DNA from: Microcebus murinus
Lineage: Eukaryota > Chordata > Mammalia > Primates > Cheirogaleidae
Assembly: GCF_040939455.1 (NCBI RefSeq)
Contig: NC_134126.1
Location: 3,406,375-3,470,374, forward strand
Direction: 5' to 3'
DNA: 64,000 nucleotides
A program made the position numbers and the translations under genes. The notes beneath the pieces were generated by a model, which was not told the origin of the DNA, made no database searches, and worked only from the letters and a program-made list of their open reading frames with translations. Of the stretch, positions 1-10,089 are shown one piece after another (position 1 is the stretch's first letter; the number at the start of each line of letters is the position of its first letter).

Positions 1-1490
1 TTTATAACATACATAGACTCATTTCCATTATAATTATGACAACATAACAACACAGTTATTAAAATAATAGATAAAATAATGAAGATAACATTCAACCTTA
101 GTAGAATGGATGAAAATGGAAAGGTACATGGAAAAAGGGATCTGATAAATGTAGACAAAAAGGAGAAGGAGTAGCACTGTGATAATTTTGCTTGTATTCC
201 ACAGCAAAGTATCAAAGAATAATATTTAGTTTTACTAATTTAAGAAACAGAACACTGCCAGGAAAAACAAGGAATTTATTAAAATTATATTTTTGTTGCT
301 TCTTTATTGTATCTTAAAGTGCATTCTCTACTCTATGCTGCTGGCGTACGAAAATACAATTGAGTTATTGTAAATTGATTTCATCAAGGCACAAGACGAC
401 TTGAACCTTTTATCATAATGTTGTACATTTCCTTACACTTAACAATGTTTTCTTAATTAAAGTCCATGCTGTTTGATATCTTTGTTTTTGTATCAAATCA
501 GATATTCTGTTACTGCATGAGGAGTTTCATATTTACGGTGATTATTGATATGTCATGACATATTTTAGATGTCTTTGTGAATTCTATTAATCCTAATTTA
601 TGGTTAGTCATCATCTTTGTCTTCATTGGTACAAGTTTTTTATTGTATTTGTCCCCTTTATTCATTTGAAAATTACACTCCCTGTTTAATTGTCACCATT
701 GGAATTTAACTATGTAATATTAACGGAATGATAAGAAATTATAAAATAAATCACTAATTCTCATTCCCTTAAAAACAAAAGCTTTAGTATGCTCAAATTC
801 TTCTACTCTTTCTAAGCTTATACACCAATAAAATAGCTTAACTTTTTTCAAGCTTTATTTAAATAAATTATACTTTTCACTGTTCTGCAGGAGAGTTTGT
901 GTTTTATAAAGTTTAATTTTACAAATGTGTTTGTCATTATAAAATTAGATAATAAAAATAAATGTCTTTATTCAGCTAGTTAAAATATTAACAAAATATA
1001 TGAAATATTTTCTTAGCATGAGCTCTTTAGATCCATAAATTACCTAATCAATACATTAATTTTCATTCAACATTTTAAAAAGTCAGCATCAAGAAAAGAT
1101 TAATTATGACAATAATCATTAAAATGAGAGCTACAAATATGTTGGTAATGATGCTCAAAATAGCCACTACATTTAAAAATGCTCTTAGTGTGTGAAGAAA
1201 CATTTAGGTTGAAGACTATACAAGACTGCAAAATCCATTGCTTCTCAGTTGCCTAGAGGGAAGCTTAGAAAGCTGAGCTCGTGGTGTTGGGAAAAATAAA
1301 ATGGAATAAAGAAGGAAAATGATACTAAGAAGAAAATTTTCATTCGAGCTTTAAAGGATGTTGAATATGAAAAACAATATGAATATGAAAAACAATATAA
1401 GGACTTAGGTAAGATGTTAAGTGGTAGTTATGAAAAGCAGACTGAACACAGATCAATGAATCTTCTAGTATTAAAATATTTCTACAGATT
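1..1490. other. AT-rich intergenic DNA
   Basis: This stretch is AT-rich and mostly single copy by eye. I see no convincing coding frame, RNA gene, long tandem repeat or recognisable young transposon. Very old, diverged repeats could be missed without a library search. Confidence 0.6.
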
Positions 1491-1499
1491 CTTTTATAC

Positions 1500-1976
1500 T
1501 TTTCCCTTTGAAAAATAGTCTGATGACCTTCCTTTTGATGTAGGTGGAACTCCACGACTGTCAGCTATTAATATACTGCTGCATTGTGGGACCTCACGAC
1601 TGTGGTAAGCCATGAAAATGACAGCTTCCTGCTGCCCCTTATTCTCTTGAATCGCTGACTCTGATGGATTGCTAGCCACCAGAGAGAGCACCCACCGAGC
1701 TGCGAGGACGCTCGGAGCCTTGGAGGACACCCTGTGGGACGGAACCGCGGCCTCCCGGAAGGCGGCACCAGCCCGGCAGCGTGGGCGACCTGTGGGACCG
1801 CCGCCCGCCAGTCACGTGACCGCGGCCGCTGCAACCCGCCCGCCCAACAGGGCTCCTTCCTGGACGTGCGGAAACCAGCCTCCACCCGCGACTCACAGAA
1901 ACTGTGAGGGGAGTAAATGTTCATCACTGCCACTAGGTTTTGAGATAATTTTTTACACAGCAACAAATAACTAATG
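1500..1976 (+). repeat. LTR-like old repeat with GC-rich core
   Basis: The right end (about 1895-1976) has the form shared by many old mammalian LTR-type repeats: an 'aactgtgagg' stretch, then 'cactaggttttgag', then 'acacagcaacaaataacta'. This suggests a plus-strand ERVL-MaLR-like or related LTR, but I cannot name the subfamily. The left part is ordinary AT-rich sequence. The middle, about 1690-1885, is strikingly CpG-rich compared with both ends of the same element. Short frames inside it are a by-product of few stop codons in GC-rich DNA and are not called as genes. Confidence 0.4.
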
Positions 1977-3274
1977 TATTGATATAAAGATGAATGTTGA
2001 AGCCAATGAAATAAAATTGCTTACTGAAAGAAATGTATGGAATAAGATGAAGAAAAATTAAAATGTGCTGAATTTTGTTAAAGCAATATATATAAGACAT
2101 GGTGGAAGAGAAGTTTATTGTGGTGATTCAGAAGATACATTCAGTAGGAGAAACAAGCAGAACAAGAGGAAATAGAATCTTGATAGTTCAAAAAATGTCA
2201 AGGGTGTTAAATTCTTCATAAAGTAGTATTGAAATTGAAGACTGCTTATAAACTAGGCAAACTATAAAATTATTAGGCTAACCATTTATACAGGTCACTG
2301 CTATTTATTCAAATTACAGCTCCAAAAAGGCAGCCTCCTGGGTTAAACTTTAGGAAGAGACACATTCTTAGGGAAAAGTTAGAGTCATGTAACAGGCTAA
2401 GTGTGCTAAGAATGATTCTATTATTAATAGATTGTGTTTAATTGCATTTAACTTATAGCAAAGTTGTGTTTTAGGCACTTATAGCACAATTTTGCCTTAT
2501 AATTATGGTACCACTATGTTGTTTTTATATTTCATAATTTCTATTCCATATTTAATGTATCTTATAAGAAGCTAAAAATAATTTTTTAAAAAATTAACAA
2601 TGTACCTGTACTCAGAATCTCACTAATTGGTATATAATCTGGTTAATGTTAAGTCTCATGATCATTAATTTTTATTTTTATGGAATTTATTCTACGCTAC
2701 ATTTTGAAATACAGATAACCAAACTTTTGTGACTTTTAGTAACCAAATTCTTGGCCTAGCTTACATCTATTTACCGTAAGTTAGTAATGCAAGAAAATCA
2801 TGGATTGTAAAAAAGATTAGACATTAGGCAGAGAAGAAATGACCAATATTTAAATAATATGAAAAATAAATATTTAAAATAACCATAATCTCAATAGGAA
2901 AAAAAATCATAAAAGAGCACAATTTTATTAAATTTATATTTTCTTCGGGGTGCTTGCTGTAAAATATTGCAATATAAATCCCAATTACTTATAACTATAT
3001 GACCCAAAATATGAAGTAACTTTTCCACAAAAAATATAAATATGGAATGTTTCATAAAATGTACATTTTGCTTATATATATTTTGAAAACATAGTAGAGA
3101 AACAATGCAAGCTGCTTGTCATCACTCTACAAATTTGTGCTGAGGTATTTCACTTCAGGCTAGCCCTATCTACTAGCTCTTTCTCAGATGATGGAAATAT
3201 TTTATTATTACACTATCCAAGAAGTTAGTCTTTAGTCATATGTGCCTTGTCAGCACTTGAAATGTGGCTAGTAT
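1977..3274. other. AT-rich intergenic DNA
   Basis: AT-rich sequence up to the target site of the full-length L1. I see no gene, tandem repeat or recognisable transposon. The last bases (3275-3289) are the left copy of the L1 target-site duplication. Confidence 0.6.
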
Positions 3275-3549
3275 AAAAAAGGAACTCTTCGGGGGGCAGA
3301 GCAAGATGGCGGACGAATAACACCGCCAGACAGAGTGTCTCTGCAGAAAAGACAGATTCTAGCAGAAATTAGAGGAAAAAAACAAGAAGACGAGCATACA
3401 GCGGACAAGGGCCGGAAGGAGGGGTACCTGAGACTCCGGGAGACTCCAAGGGAGGAGGCTGCGGAGGAGAACTGGAGACTGAGACCACCGGAGCAGCCCG
3501 GAGACCAGCGGCAAGGGTAGGTGGATTTTCTGTTTCCCCTCCCCTGCAT
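3268..3549 (-). CDS. Antisense open frame in L1 5' UTR (ORF0-like candidate)
   Basis: Reading the minus strand from an ATG at 3549, the frame stays open for 93 codons, crosses the L1 5' end at about 3290 and stops in flanking DNA at 3268. The same ATG and frame exist in copy 2 (44506 to 44225), also 93 codons to a stop outside the element. Copy 2 has a 12-base, in-frame difference inside. The product would be rich in Ser, Cys and Arg with no domain I recognise. Primate L1s are known to have an antisense frame, ORF0, in the 5' UTR; this one may be its counterpart. It may equally be chance, because the two copies are close relatives and GC-rich DNA has few stops. An upstream open extension exists but lacks an ATG. 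Confidence 0.3.
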   Translation of the reverse strand: MQGRGNRKSTYPCRWSPGCSGGLSLQFSSAASSLGVSRSLRYPSFRPLSAVCSSSCFFPLISARICLFCRDTLSGGVIRPPSCSAPRRVPFLY

Positions 3550-4671
3550 TTGGGACTGCTGGTGGGCTCCCCAGCGGGTGGAGAGACCTGCGGACACCAG
3601 CCCAGAGTCCGCCACCGCCTGCCAACGGTGAGCCTGTAGCAGACGTGGCACCAGGTTCCCAACTTCCTCCAGGCACCTCCGTGTGCACAGACCTGAGCCG
3701 CGTGGCAGGCGCCATATTGCCTCCTCCTCCCCTCCGCCGACCCTACCCGCGGCTGCCCAGAGAGACAATACAGCCACCAACAGGAGGCACCTCCAGGGAA
3801 TGAGACCTTCCCGTTTGGGACCCCGCCCGCCGTCCCAGGTGCTGCTGGCACCGTGTTCCCAGGAAAATGGTGCTGACTCAGAGGCTGAGAGACATAGACC
3901 CAGCTTGGGCTCCCTGTGGGTGAATTAGGACCGGAAATCCTCTCCCTGGTGGGAATATAGTTTGAACTCTGGGACCCAAAGGTCGAACCAGCAGATCAGA
4001 TCGCCTGCACCGAGGGCTAGCATTGCCCGGGGCACAGAAGGGTTATACGTGAACAGCCTACTGAGGTGTGTGTGCCTACAGGGGCAGATCACCGTCCTAG
4101 AGGGCAACCCTCCTCCCAGGAGGAGGCCTTGCGCCCAACCCAGGTGGCGTTCCTGTGCAGGGAACCTCCCCGCCGGCATCACAGTCCGGGGAGGCCTGGT
4201 GGCTTATGGTCTGGCCTGCTGGCAGAGGCCCAGGAGTAGCTGGGGAGTTGGGGAGGGTGGAAAGAAGCGAGGCCCGCTCCAGACTGCGGGTCTCAGACAG
4301 CCCCACCCCCACACACAGACTTTCTGGCTGAGCTGGACCATTCCAGCCCCGCCCTGACAGCTTTCCCTGGAAGCAGAGGACAGAACTTTGACCCCTGCTA
4401 AGGGCCTGAGGGCAGGCTTACCCAACCCAGCTCCGCCCAGAACGAGAGCTGATAACAGGACTCAAAATCAACACCATAGCCTGTTCCTCCAAGCAAACGC
4501 CACCTACTGACAGGGACGGCATCTTGCACAGCCCTTCCACGGCACCCACTGACTCAATATACAGGGAGTGGTCCAATTTCACCCACAGGCACCACCTAAC
4601 GCCTCAGAAACTAAACAAGGTGTGTGAATACCCAAACAATATCCTAAGGAAAGAAACAACAACTGATCGAC
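3290..4671 (+). promoter_or_regulatory. L1 copy 1 5' UTR / internal promoter
   Basis: About 1.4 kb of GC-rich, CpG-containing sequence lies between the element start and the ORF1 ATG. It begins with a G run followed by 'caagatggcgg' at 3302-3312, which matches the YY1 binding motif that sets the start site of human L1. The same arrangement is seen in copy 2 (44271-44281). Promoter activity is known for L1 5' UTRs; here it is inferred. The minus strand carries an open frame running out through the element's 5' end (listed separately). Confidence 0.75.
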
Positions 4672-5658
4672 ATGGGAAGAAATCAGCGAAAGAACTCAGG
4701 AAATATGAAGAACCAAACGGAAAACACACCCCCAAAGAGGAGCACCAGCACCCTAGAAATGGACACCGACCAAAATCAGGCAACCAATATGACAGAAGAG
4801 AAATTTCGTATGTGGATCATAAGAACACTCACCCAGCTGCAACAACAACTCAATAACCAACACAAAGAAACCACAAAAAGCCTCCAGGATATGGAAAAAG
4901 AAATGGGCACAATGAAGAAAAGTTTAACCGAACTCCTGGAAATGAAGAATCAATTCAGGGAACTACAAAATACAGTGGAAAGTCTCAAGAACAGGGTAGA
5001 TCAAACAGAAGAAAGAATCTCAGAGATTGAAGATAACACCCTCCAACTAAATAAAACCATAACAGAGATAGAGCAGAGAAACAAGAGAAAAGAGCAAAGC
5101 CTACAAGGGATGTGGGATTATGTGAAGAAACCCAATGTGAGGGTCATAGGGTTACCAGAAGGGGAAGAGGACAACACCCAAGGGTTGGACAAGCTATTTG
5201 AAAATATAATAGAGGAAAATTTCCCAGGCCTTGCTCAAAATCTTCATATACAAGTTCAAGAAGCTCAGAGGACCCCTGGGAGATTCAACACAAACAGGAA
5301 GACGTCACGACATGCAGTCATCAGACTGACCAAAGTATCAACTAAAGAGGCCCTTCTAAGAGCTGTAAGACAAAAGAAGCAAGTAACATACAAGGGAAAG
5401 CCAATTCGAATAATATCAGACTTCTCTAATGAGACTTTACAAGCAAGGAGAGACTGGGGCCCCATTCTCACTCTTTTGAAACAAAACAATGCCCAGCCTA
5501 GAATATTATTCCCTGCAAAACTAAGCTTCGTATATGAAGGAGAAATAAAAACATTTTCAGACAAGCAAAGTCTCAGAGAATTCACCAAGACAAAACCATC
5601 CCTACAAGAAGTACTTAAAACAGCGTTACTCACGGAACATCATAATAATAACCCATGA
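4672..5658 (+). CDS. LINE-1 ORF1 protein, intact frame
   Basis: This 328-residue frame encodes the L1 RNA-binding chaperone, which trimerises and packages L1 RNA into cytoplasmic particles. Residues about 45-150 are a Glu/Lys/Gln-rich coiled coil (for example EEKFRMWIIRTLTQL onward). The RRM begins near residue 155 at NVRVIGLPEGEED. The C-terminal domain follows, with a TLQARRDWGPIL stretch near residue 255 that is highly conserved in the family. The length is close to the usual primate ORF1p. The ATG lies in the context 'cgacatggg' and is the first codon in register with the family N terminus. The frame is uninterrupted, unlike ORF2 downstream, so this copy could make ORF1p if transcribed. 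Copy 2 has three lesions in the same gene. Confidence 0.92.
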   Translation: MGRNQRKNSGNMKNQTENTPPKRSTSTLEMDTDQNQATNMTEEKFRMWIIRTLTQLQQQLNNQHKETTKSLQDMEKEMGTMKKSLTELLEMKNQFRELQNTVESLKNRVDQTEERISEIEDNTLQLNKTITEIEQRNKRKEQSLQGMWDYVKKPNVRVIGLPEGEEDNTQGLDKLFENIIEENFPGLAQNLHIQVQEAQRTPGRFNTNRKTSRHAVIRLTKVSTKEALLRAVRQKKQVTYKGKPIRIISDFSNETLQARRDWGPILTLLKQNNAQPRILFPAKLSFVYEGEIKTFSDKQSLREFTKTKPSLQEVLKTALLTEHHNNNP

Positions 5659-5705
5659 ATATAAAAACAACCAAAACCCAAAGATATTAAAGGCCAGATA
5701 TTACA

Positions 5706-8700
5706 ATGGCTCAAGACAGAAATCATAGCAACAACATCCAACCCAACAGAATGATCAGTAATCTACCTTACCTATCAGTTCTCTCAATAAATGTGAATGG
5801 CTTAAACTCTCCACTCAAGAGACATAGGCTGGCTAAATGGATAAGAAAATACAGGCCAAGTATATGCTGTCTTCAGGAAACACATCTAACCTGCAAGGAT
5901 GCATATAGACTAAAAATGAAAGGGTGGAGATCAATATTCCAAGCAAATAGAAGCCAAAAGAAGGCTGGTGTGGCAGTTCTAATTTCAGACGATTTAGTTT
6001 TTAAACCAACAAAAGTAGTAAAAGACAAAGAGGGTCATTATATAATGGTGAAGGACACAGTCCAACAAGAAGAGATACCAATTTTAAATACATATGCACC
6101 CAACTTAGGTGCACCCAGATTCATAAAGCAAACCTTACTGGAGCTAAGCAAATGGATTTATAGCAACTCCATAATCGCCGGAGATTTCAACACCCCACTG
6201 ATGGCACGAGACAGATCTTCCAAACAGAAAATTAATAAATAAATAATGGACTTAAACAAAACTCTAGAACAATTGGGTCTGACAGACATCTACAGAACAT
6301 TCTACCCAAAATCCACTGAATATACGTTCTTCTCATCTGCTCACGGGACATTCTCTAAGATTGACCATATCCTAGGACACAAAGAAAATCTCAAGAAATT
6401 TAAAAAAATAGAAATCATACCATGTACCTTCTCAGATCACAGTGGAATAAAACTAGAAATCAACCCTAACAGAAACACACATTTCTACACAAAAACGTGG
6501 AAATTAAACAACCTCCTACTAAATGATTACTTCGTAAATGAAGAAATCAAGACGGAAATAAAAAAGTTCTATGAAGAAAATGACAATGGAGAGACAAGTT
6601 ATCAACTCCTCTGGGACACAGCTAAAGCAGTTCTGAGAGGAAAGTTTATCTCCATAAATGCCTATAACCAAAAGACAAGAAGATCACAAATAGACAATCT
6701 AATGAAACGACTCAAAGAGCTGGAAAAAGAAGAACAGACCAACCCTAAACCCAGCAGAAGAAGTGAAATCAACAAGATCAAATCAGAACTAAACGAAATT
6801 GAAAACAGGAAAGCTATTCAGGAGATTAATAAAACAAAAAGTTGGTTCTTTGAAAAAAATAAACAAAATTGACACACCACTGGCTAAGCTAACGAAAAGC
6901 AGAAAACAGAAATCTCTAATAAGCTCCATCAGGAATAAAAAAGGAGATATCACAACTGATCCCAAGGAGACACAAGATACAATTTATGAATACTACAAAA
7001 ATCTTTATGCACACAAACTGGAAAATGTGGAGGAAATGGACAAATTTCTAGAAACACACAGCCTCCCTAGGCTCAACCAGGAAGAAATAGATTCCCTGAA
7101 CAGACCAATCTCAACAGCTGAAATAGAAACAGCAATTAAAAATCTCCCTAAAAAGAAAAGTCCCGGTCCAGATGGCTTCACACCTGAATTTTAGCATACT
7201 TACAAAGAGGAACTAGTACCTATCATGTAGAAACTATTCCACAACATCGAGAAGAACAGAAACTTCCCCGACACCTTTTATGAAGCGAATATTACTCTGT
7301 TACCAAAACCAGGAAAGGATGCAACAAAAAAAGAAAACTACAGACCAATATCCCTAATGAATATAGATGCAAAAATTTTCAACAAAATCTTAGCTAACCG
7401 AATCCAGACACTTATCAAAAAAATAATCCACCACGACCAAGTGGGCTTCATCCCAGGGATGCAGGGATGGTTCAACATACGGAAATCTATAAATGCAATT
7501 CACCACATAAACAGAAGCAAAAACAAAGACCACATGATTCTTTCAATAGATGCAAAAAAAGCTTTTGACAAAATTCAACACCCTTTCATGATACGAACAC
7601 TTAAGAAAATAGGCATAGAAGGGACATACCTAAAAATGATACAAGCCATATATGACAGACCCATAGCCAACATCATACTGAATGGGGAAAAATTGAAATC
7701 ATTCCCACTTAAAACTGGAACCAGACAAGGCTGCCCAGTATCTCTACTTCTGTTCAACATAGTGCTGGAAGTCTTGGCTACAGCAATCAGACAGGAATAT
7801 GGAATCAAAGGTATCCAAATAGGGGCAGAAGAGATCAAACTTTCACTGTTTGCTAGAAAACCCCAAGGATTCAAACAAGAAACTCCTGGAACTGATCAAT
7901 GAATTTAGTAAAGTCTCAGGATACAAAATCAATACACAGAAATCAGAGGCATTCATATACGCCAACAACAATCTAATTGAGAACCAAATCAAAGACTCAA
8001 TTCCCTTCACAATAGCAACAAAGAAATTAAAGGACCTAGGAATATACTTAACCAAGGACGTAAAAGACCTCTACAGGGAGAACTATGAAACACTGAGGAA
8101 GGAAATAGCAGAGGATGTAAACAGATGGAAATCCATACCATGCTCGTGGATCGGCAGACTCAATATCATCAAAATGTCTATACTACCCAAACTGATCTAC
8201 AGATTCAATGCAATACCTATTAAAATCCCATCAGCATTCTTCACAGATATAGAAAAAATAATTTTACGCTTCGTATGGAACCAAAGAGGCCCTGAATATC
8301 AAGAGCAATTCTAGGCAACAAAAACAAAATGGGAGGCATTAATATGCCAGATATCAAACTATACTACAAAGCTGTAGTAATTAAAACAATATGGTATTGG
8401 CACAAAAATAGGAATATTGACCAGTGGAACAGATGTGAGAATCCTGATATAAAACCATCCTCATATAGCCATCTAATCTTTGACAAAGCAGACAAAAACA
8501 TACGCTGGGGAAAAGAATCCCTCTTCAATAAATGGTGCTGGGAAAACTGGATAGCCACCTGTAGAAGGCTAAAACAGGACCCACACCTTTCACCTCTCAC
8601 AAAAACCAACTCACGCTGGATAACAGACTTAAACCTAAGATATGAAACTATTAGAACTCTAGAGGAAAAAGTTGGAAACACTCTCCTAGACATTGGCCTG

Positions 8701-9561
8701 GGCAAAGAGTTTATGAAGAAGTCCCCAAAGGCAATCACAGCAGCAACAAAAATAAATAAATGGGACATGATCAAACTACAAAGCTTCTGCACAGCCAAAG
8801 AAATAGTCATGAATGTAAACAGACAACCTACAGAATGGGAGAAAATTTTTGCATCCTATGCATCCGATAAGGGATTGATAACTAGAATATACTTAGAACT
8901 CACAAAAATTAGGAAGAAAAAATCAAATAACCCCATTAAAAAGTGGGCAAAGGACTTGAATAGAAATTTTTCTAAAGAAGACAGAAGAACGGCCAACAAA
9001 CATATGAAGAAATGCTCAACATCTCTAATCATCAGGGAAATGCAAATCAAAACCACAATGAGATATCACTTAACCCCAGTGAGAATGGCCTTTATCAAAA
9101 AATCTCCAAACAATAAATGCTGGCGTGGTTGCGGAGAGAGAGGAACACTCCTACACTGCTGGTGGGACTGCAAACTAGTTCAACCTCTGTGGAAAGCAAT
9201 TTGGAGATACCTTAAAGCGATACAAGTGAATCTACCATTTGATCCAGCAATCCCATTGCTGGGCATCTACCCAAATGATCCAGTGACACTCTACAAAAAA
9301 GACACCTGCACTCGAATGTTTATAGCAGCACAATTCATAATTGCAAGGCTGTGGAAACAGCCCAAGTGCCCATCAATCCAAGAATGGATTAATAAAATGT
9401 GGTATATGTATACCATGGAGTACTATTCAGCTCTAAGAAACAATGGTGATATAGCACATCTTATATTTTCCTGGTTAGAGCTGGAACCCATACTACTAAG
9501 TGAAGTATCCCAAGAATGGAAAAACAAGCACCAGATATATTCTCCAGCAAACTGGTATTAA
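5706..9561 (+). pseudogene. LINE-1 ORF2 (endonuclease/reverse transcriptase), disabled
   Basis: The order is normal: APE-type endonuclease (INVNGLNS and QETHLT near the start, GDFNTPL near 6180, SDHSG near 6433), reverse transcriptase ([10 protein letters not shown] near 7155, [10 protein letters not shown] near 7540), and a C-terminal Cys/His segment (CWRGCG...HCWWDC, about 9118-9167) ending in SPANWY. It is broken many times. There is an in-frame TAA at 6240-6242, a one-base frameshift in the A run near 6855, TAG stops at 7192-7194 and 7228-7230, a 20-bp deletion between 7854 and 7855, and another frameshift between about 8280 and 8314. The 20-bp deletion removes the two catalytic Asp codons of the FADD motif that copy 2 still has. 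From 8329 to 9561 the C-terminal frame is open. The endonuclease is cut at about residue 178. Confidence 0.93.
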
Positions 9562-9786
9562 CTGAGTAGCACCTAAGTGGACACATAGGTACTACAGTAA
9601 TAGGGTATTGGGCAGGTGGGAGGGGGCAGAGGGGCGGGTATATACATACATAATGAGTGAGATGTGCACCATCTGGGGGATGGTCATGCTGGAGAGACTC
9701 AGACTTGTGGGGGGAGGGGGGGAATGGGCATTTATTGAAACCTTAAAATCTGTACCCCCATAATATGCCAAAATAAAAAAAAAAAA
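9562..9786 (+). other. L1 copy 1 3' UTR with G-rich tracts and A-rich tail
   Basis: After the ORF2 stop comes a short 3' UTR with two G-rich tracts, 9610-9638 and 9708-9727, each with several runs of three or more G. G-rich, quadruplex-prone tracts are a known feature of mammalian L1 3' UTRs. The end reads 'ccccataatatgccaaaat' followed by an A tail that merges with the target-site duplication. The same 3' end, in many states of decay, marks the other L1 fragments in this window. Confidence 0.85.
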
Positions 9787-9795
9787 GGAACTCTT

Positions 9796-10089
9796 TTTAC
9801 TTTTATTTAATCTAATAAACTTAAGTTTCAATAGCAGCATATGCCTAGTGGCTACCACACCAGATGGCATGCCTCTAGAATATTAGTTTAAATTTCTTCC
9901 CCTTTATTAATAAATATTTTACATAAATTACTAAAATCATTAATGAATTCTATTTTGCAAAGTTTTATTTAAAATAATTGATTTTCATGGTTGTTATTTT
10001 TAAGAAACTTGTGGCTGAGTTTATTCTGAATCAAGTAAAATAAGCAAGAGCTGTTAAGCAAGTGAAAAAACAAAAGCTACTATTTGGTC
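9796..10089. other. AT-rich spacer between two L1 insertions
   Basis: Roughly 300 bases of AT-rich sequence separate the full-length L1 from the next L1. Nothing else is seen in it. Confidence 0.6.

Larger units (their letters stand above)
3275..9795 (+). mobile_element. Full-length LINE-1 (copy 1) with target-site duplication
   Basis: The element runs from about 3290 to 9786 and is flanked by an exact 15-bp duplication, aaaaaaggaactctt, at 3275-3289 and 9781-9795. It has a complete L1 plan: GC-rich 5' UTR starting with G-rich sequence and a YY1-like site, ORF1 (4672-5658), a 47-base spacer, ORF2 (5706-9561, broken), a 3' UTR with G-rich tracts, and an A-rich tail. The length of about 6.5 kb is normal for a primate L1. 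The 5' UTR differs from the human one and matches the second copy at 44260. The exact duplication and low divergence between copies suggest a fairly recent insertion. It cannot supply its own reverse transcriptase because ORF2 is dead. Confidence 0.95.

Noticed and set aside
1568..1974. Overlapping frames of 70-130 codons on both strands near the GC-rich patch
   Set aside because: They fall within an LTR-like repeat with a CpG-rich core and have no family resemblance.
3962..4357. Sense-strand open frame in the L1 5' UTR, also open in copy 2 (44837-45355)
   Set aside because: It has no ATG start in copy 1 (begins with TTG) and lies in GC-rich DNA with few stops. Similarity between two recent copies is inherited, not proof of coding.
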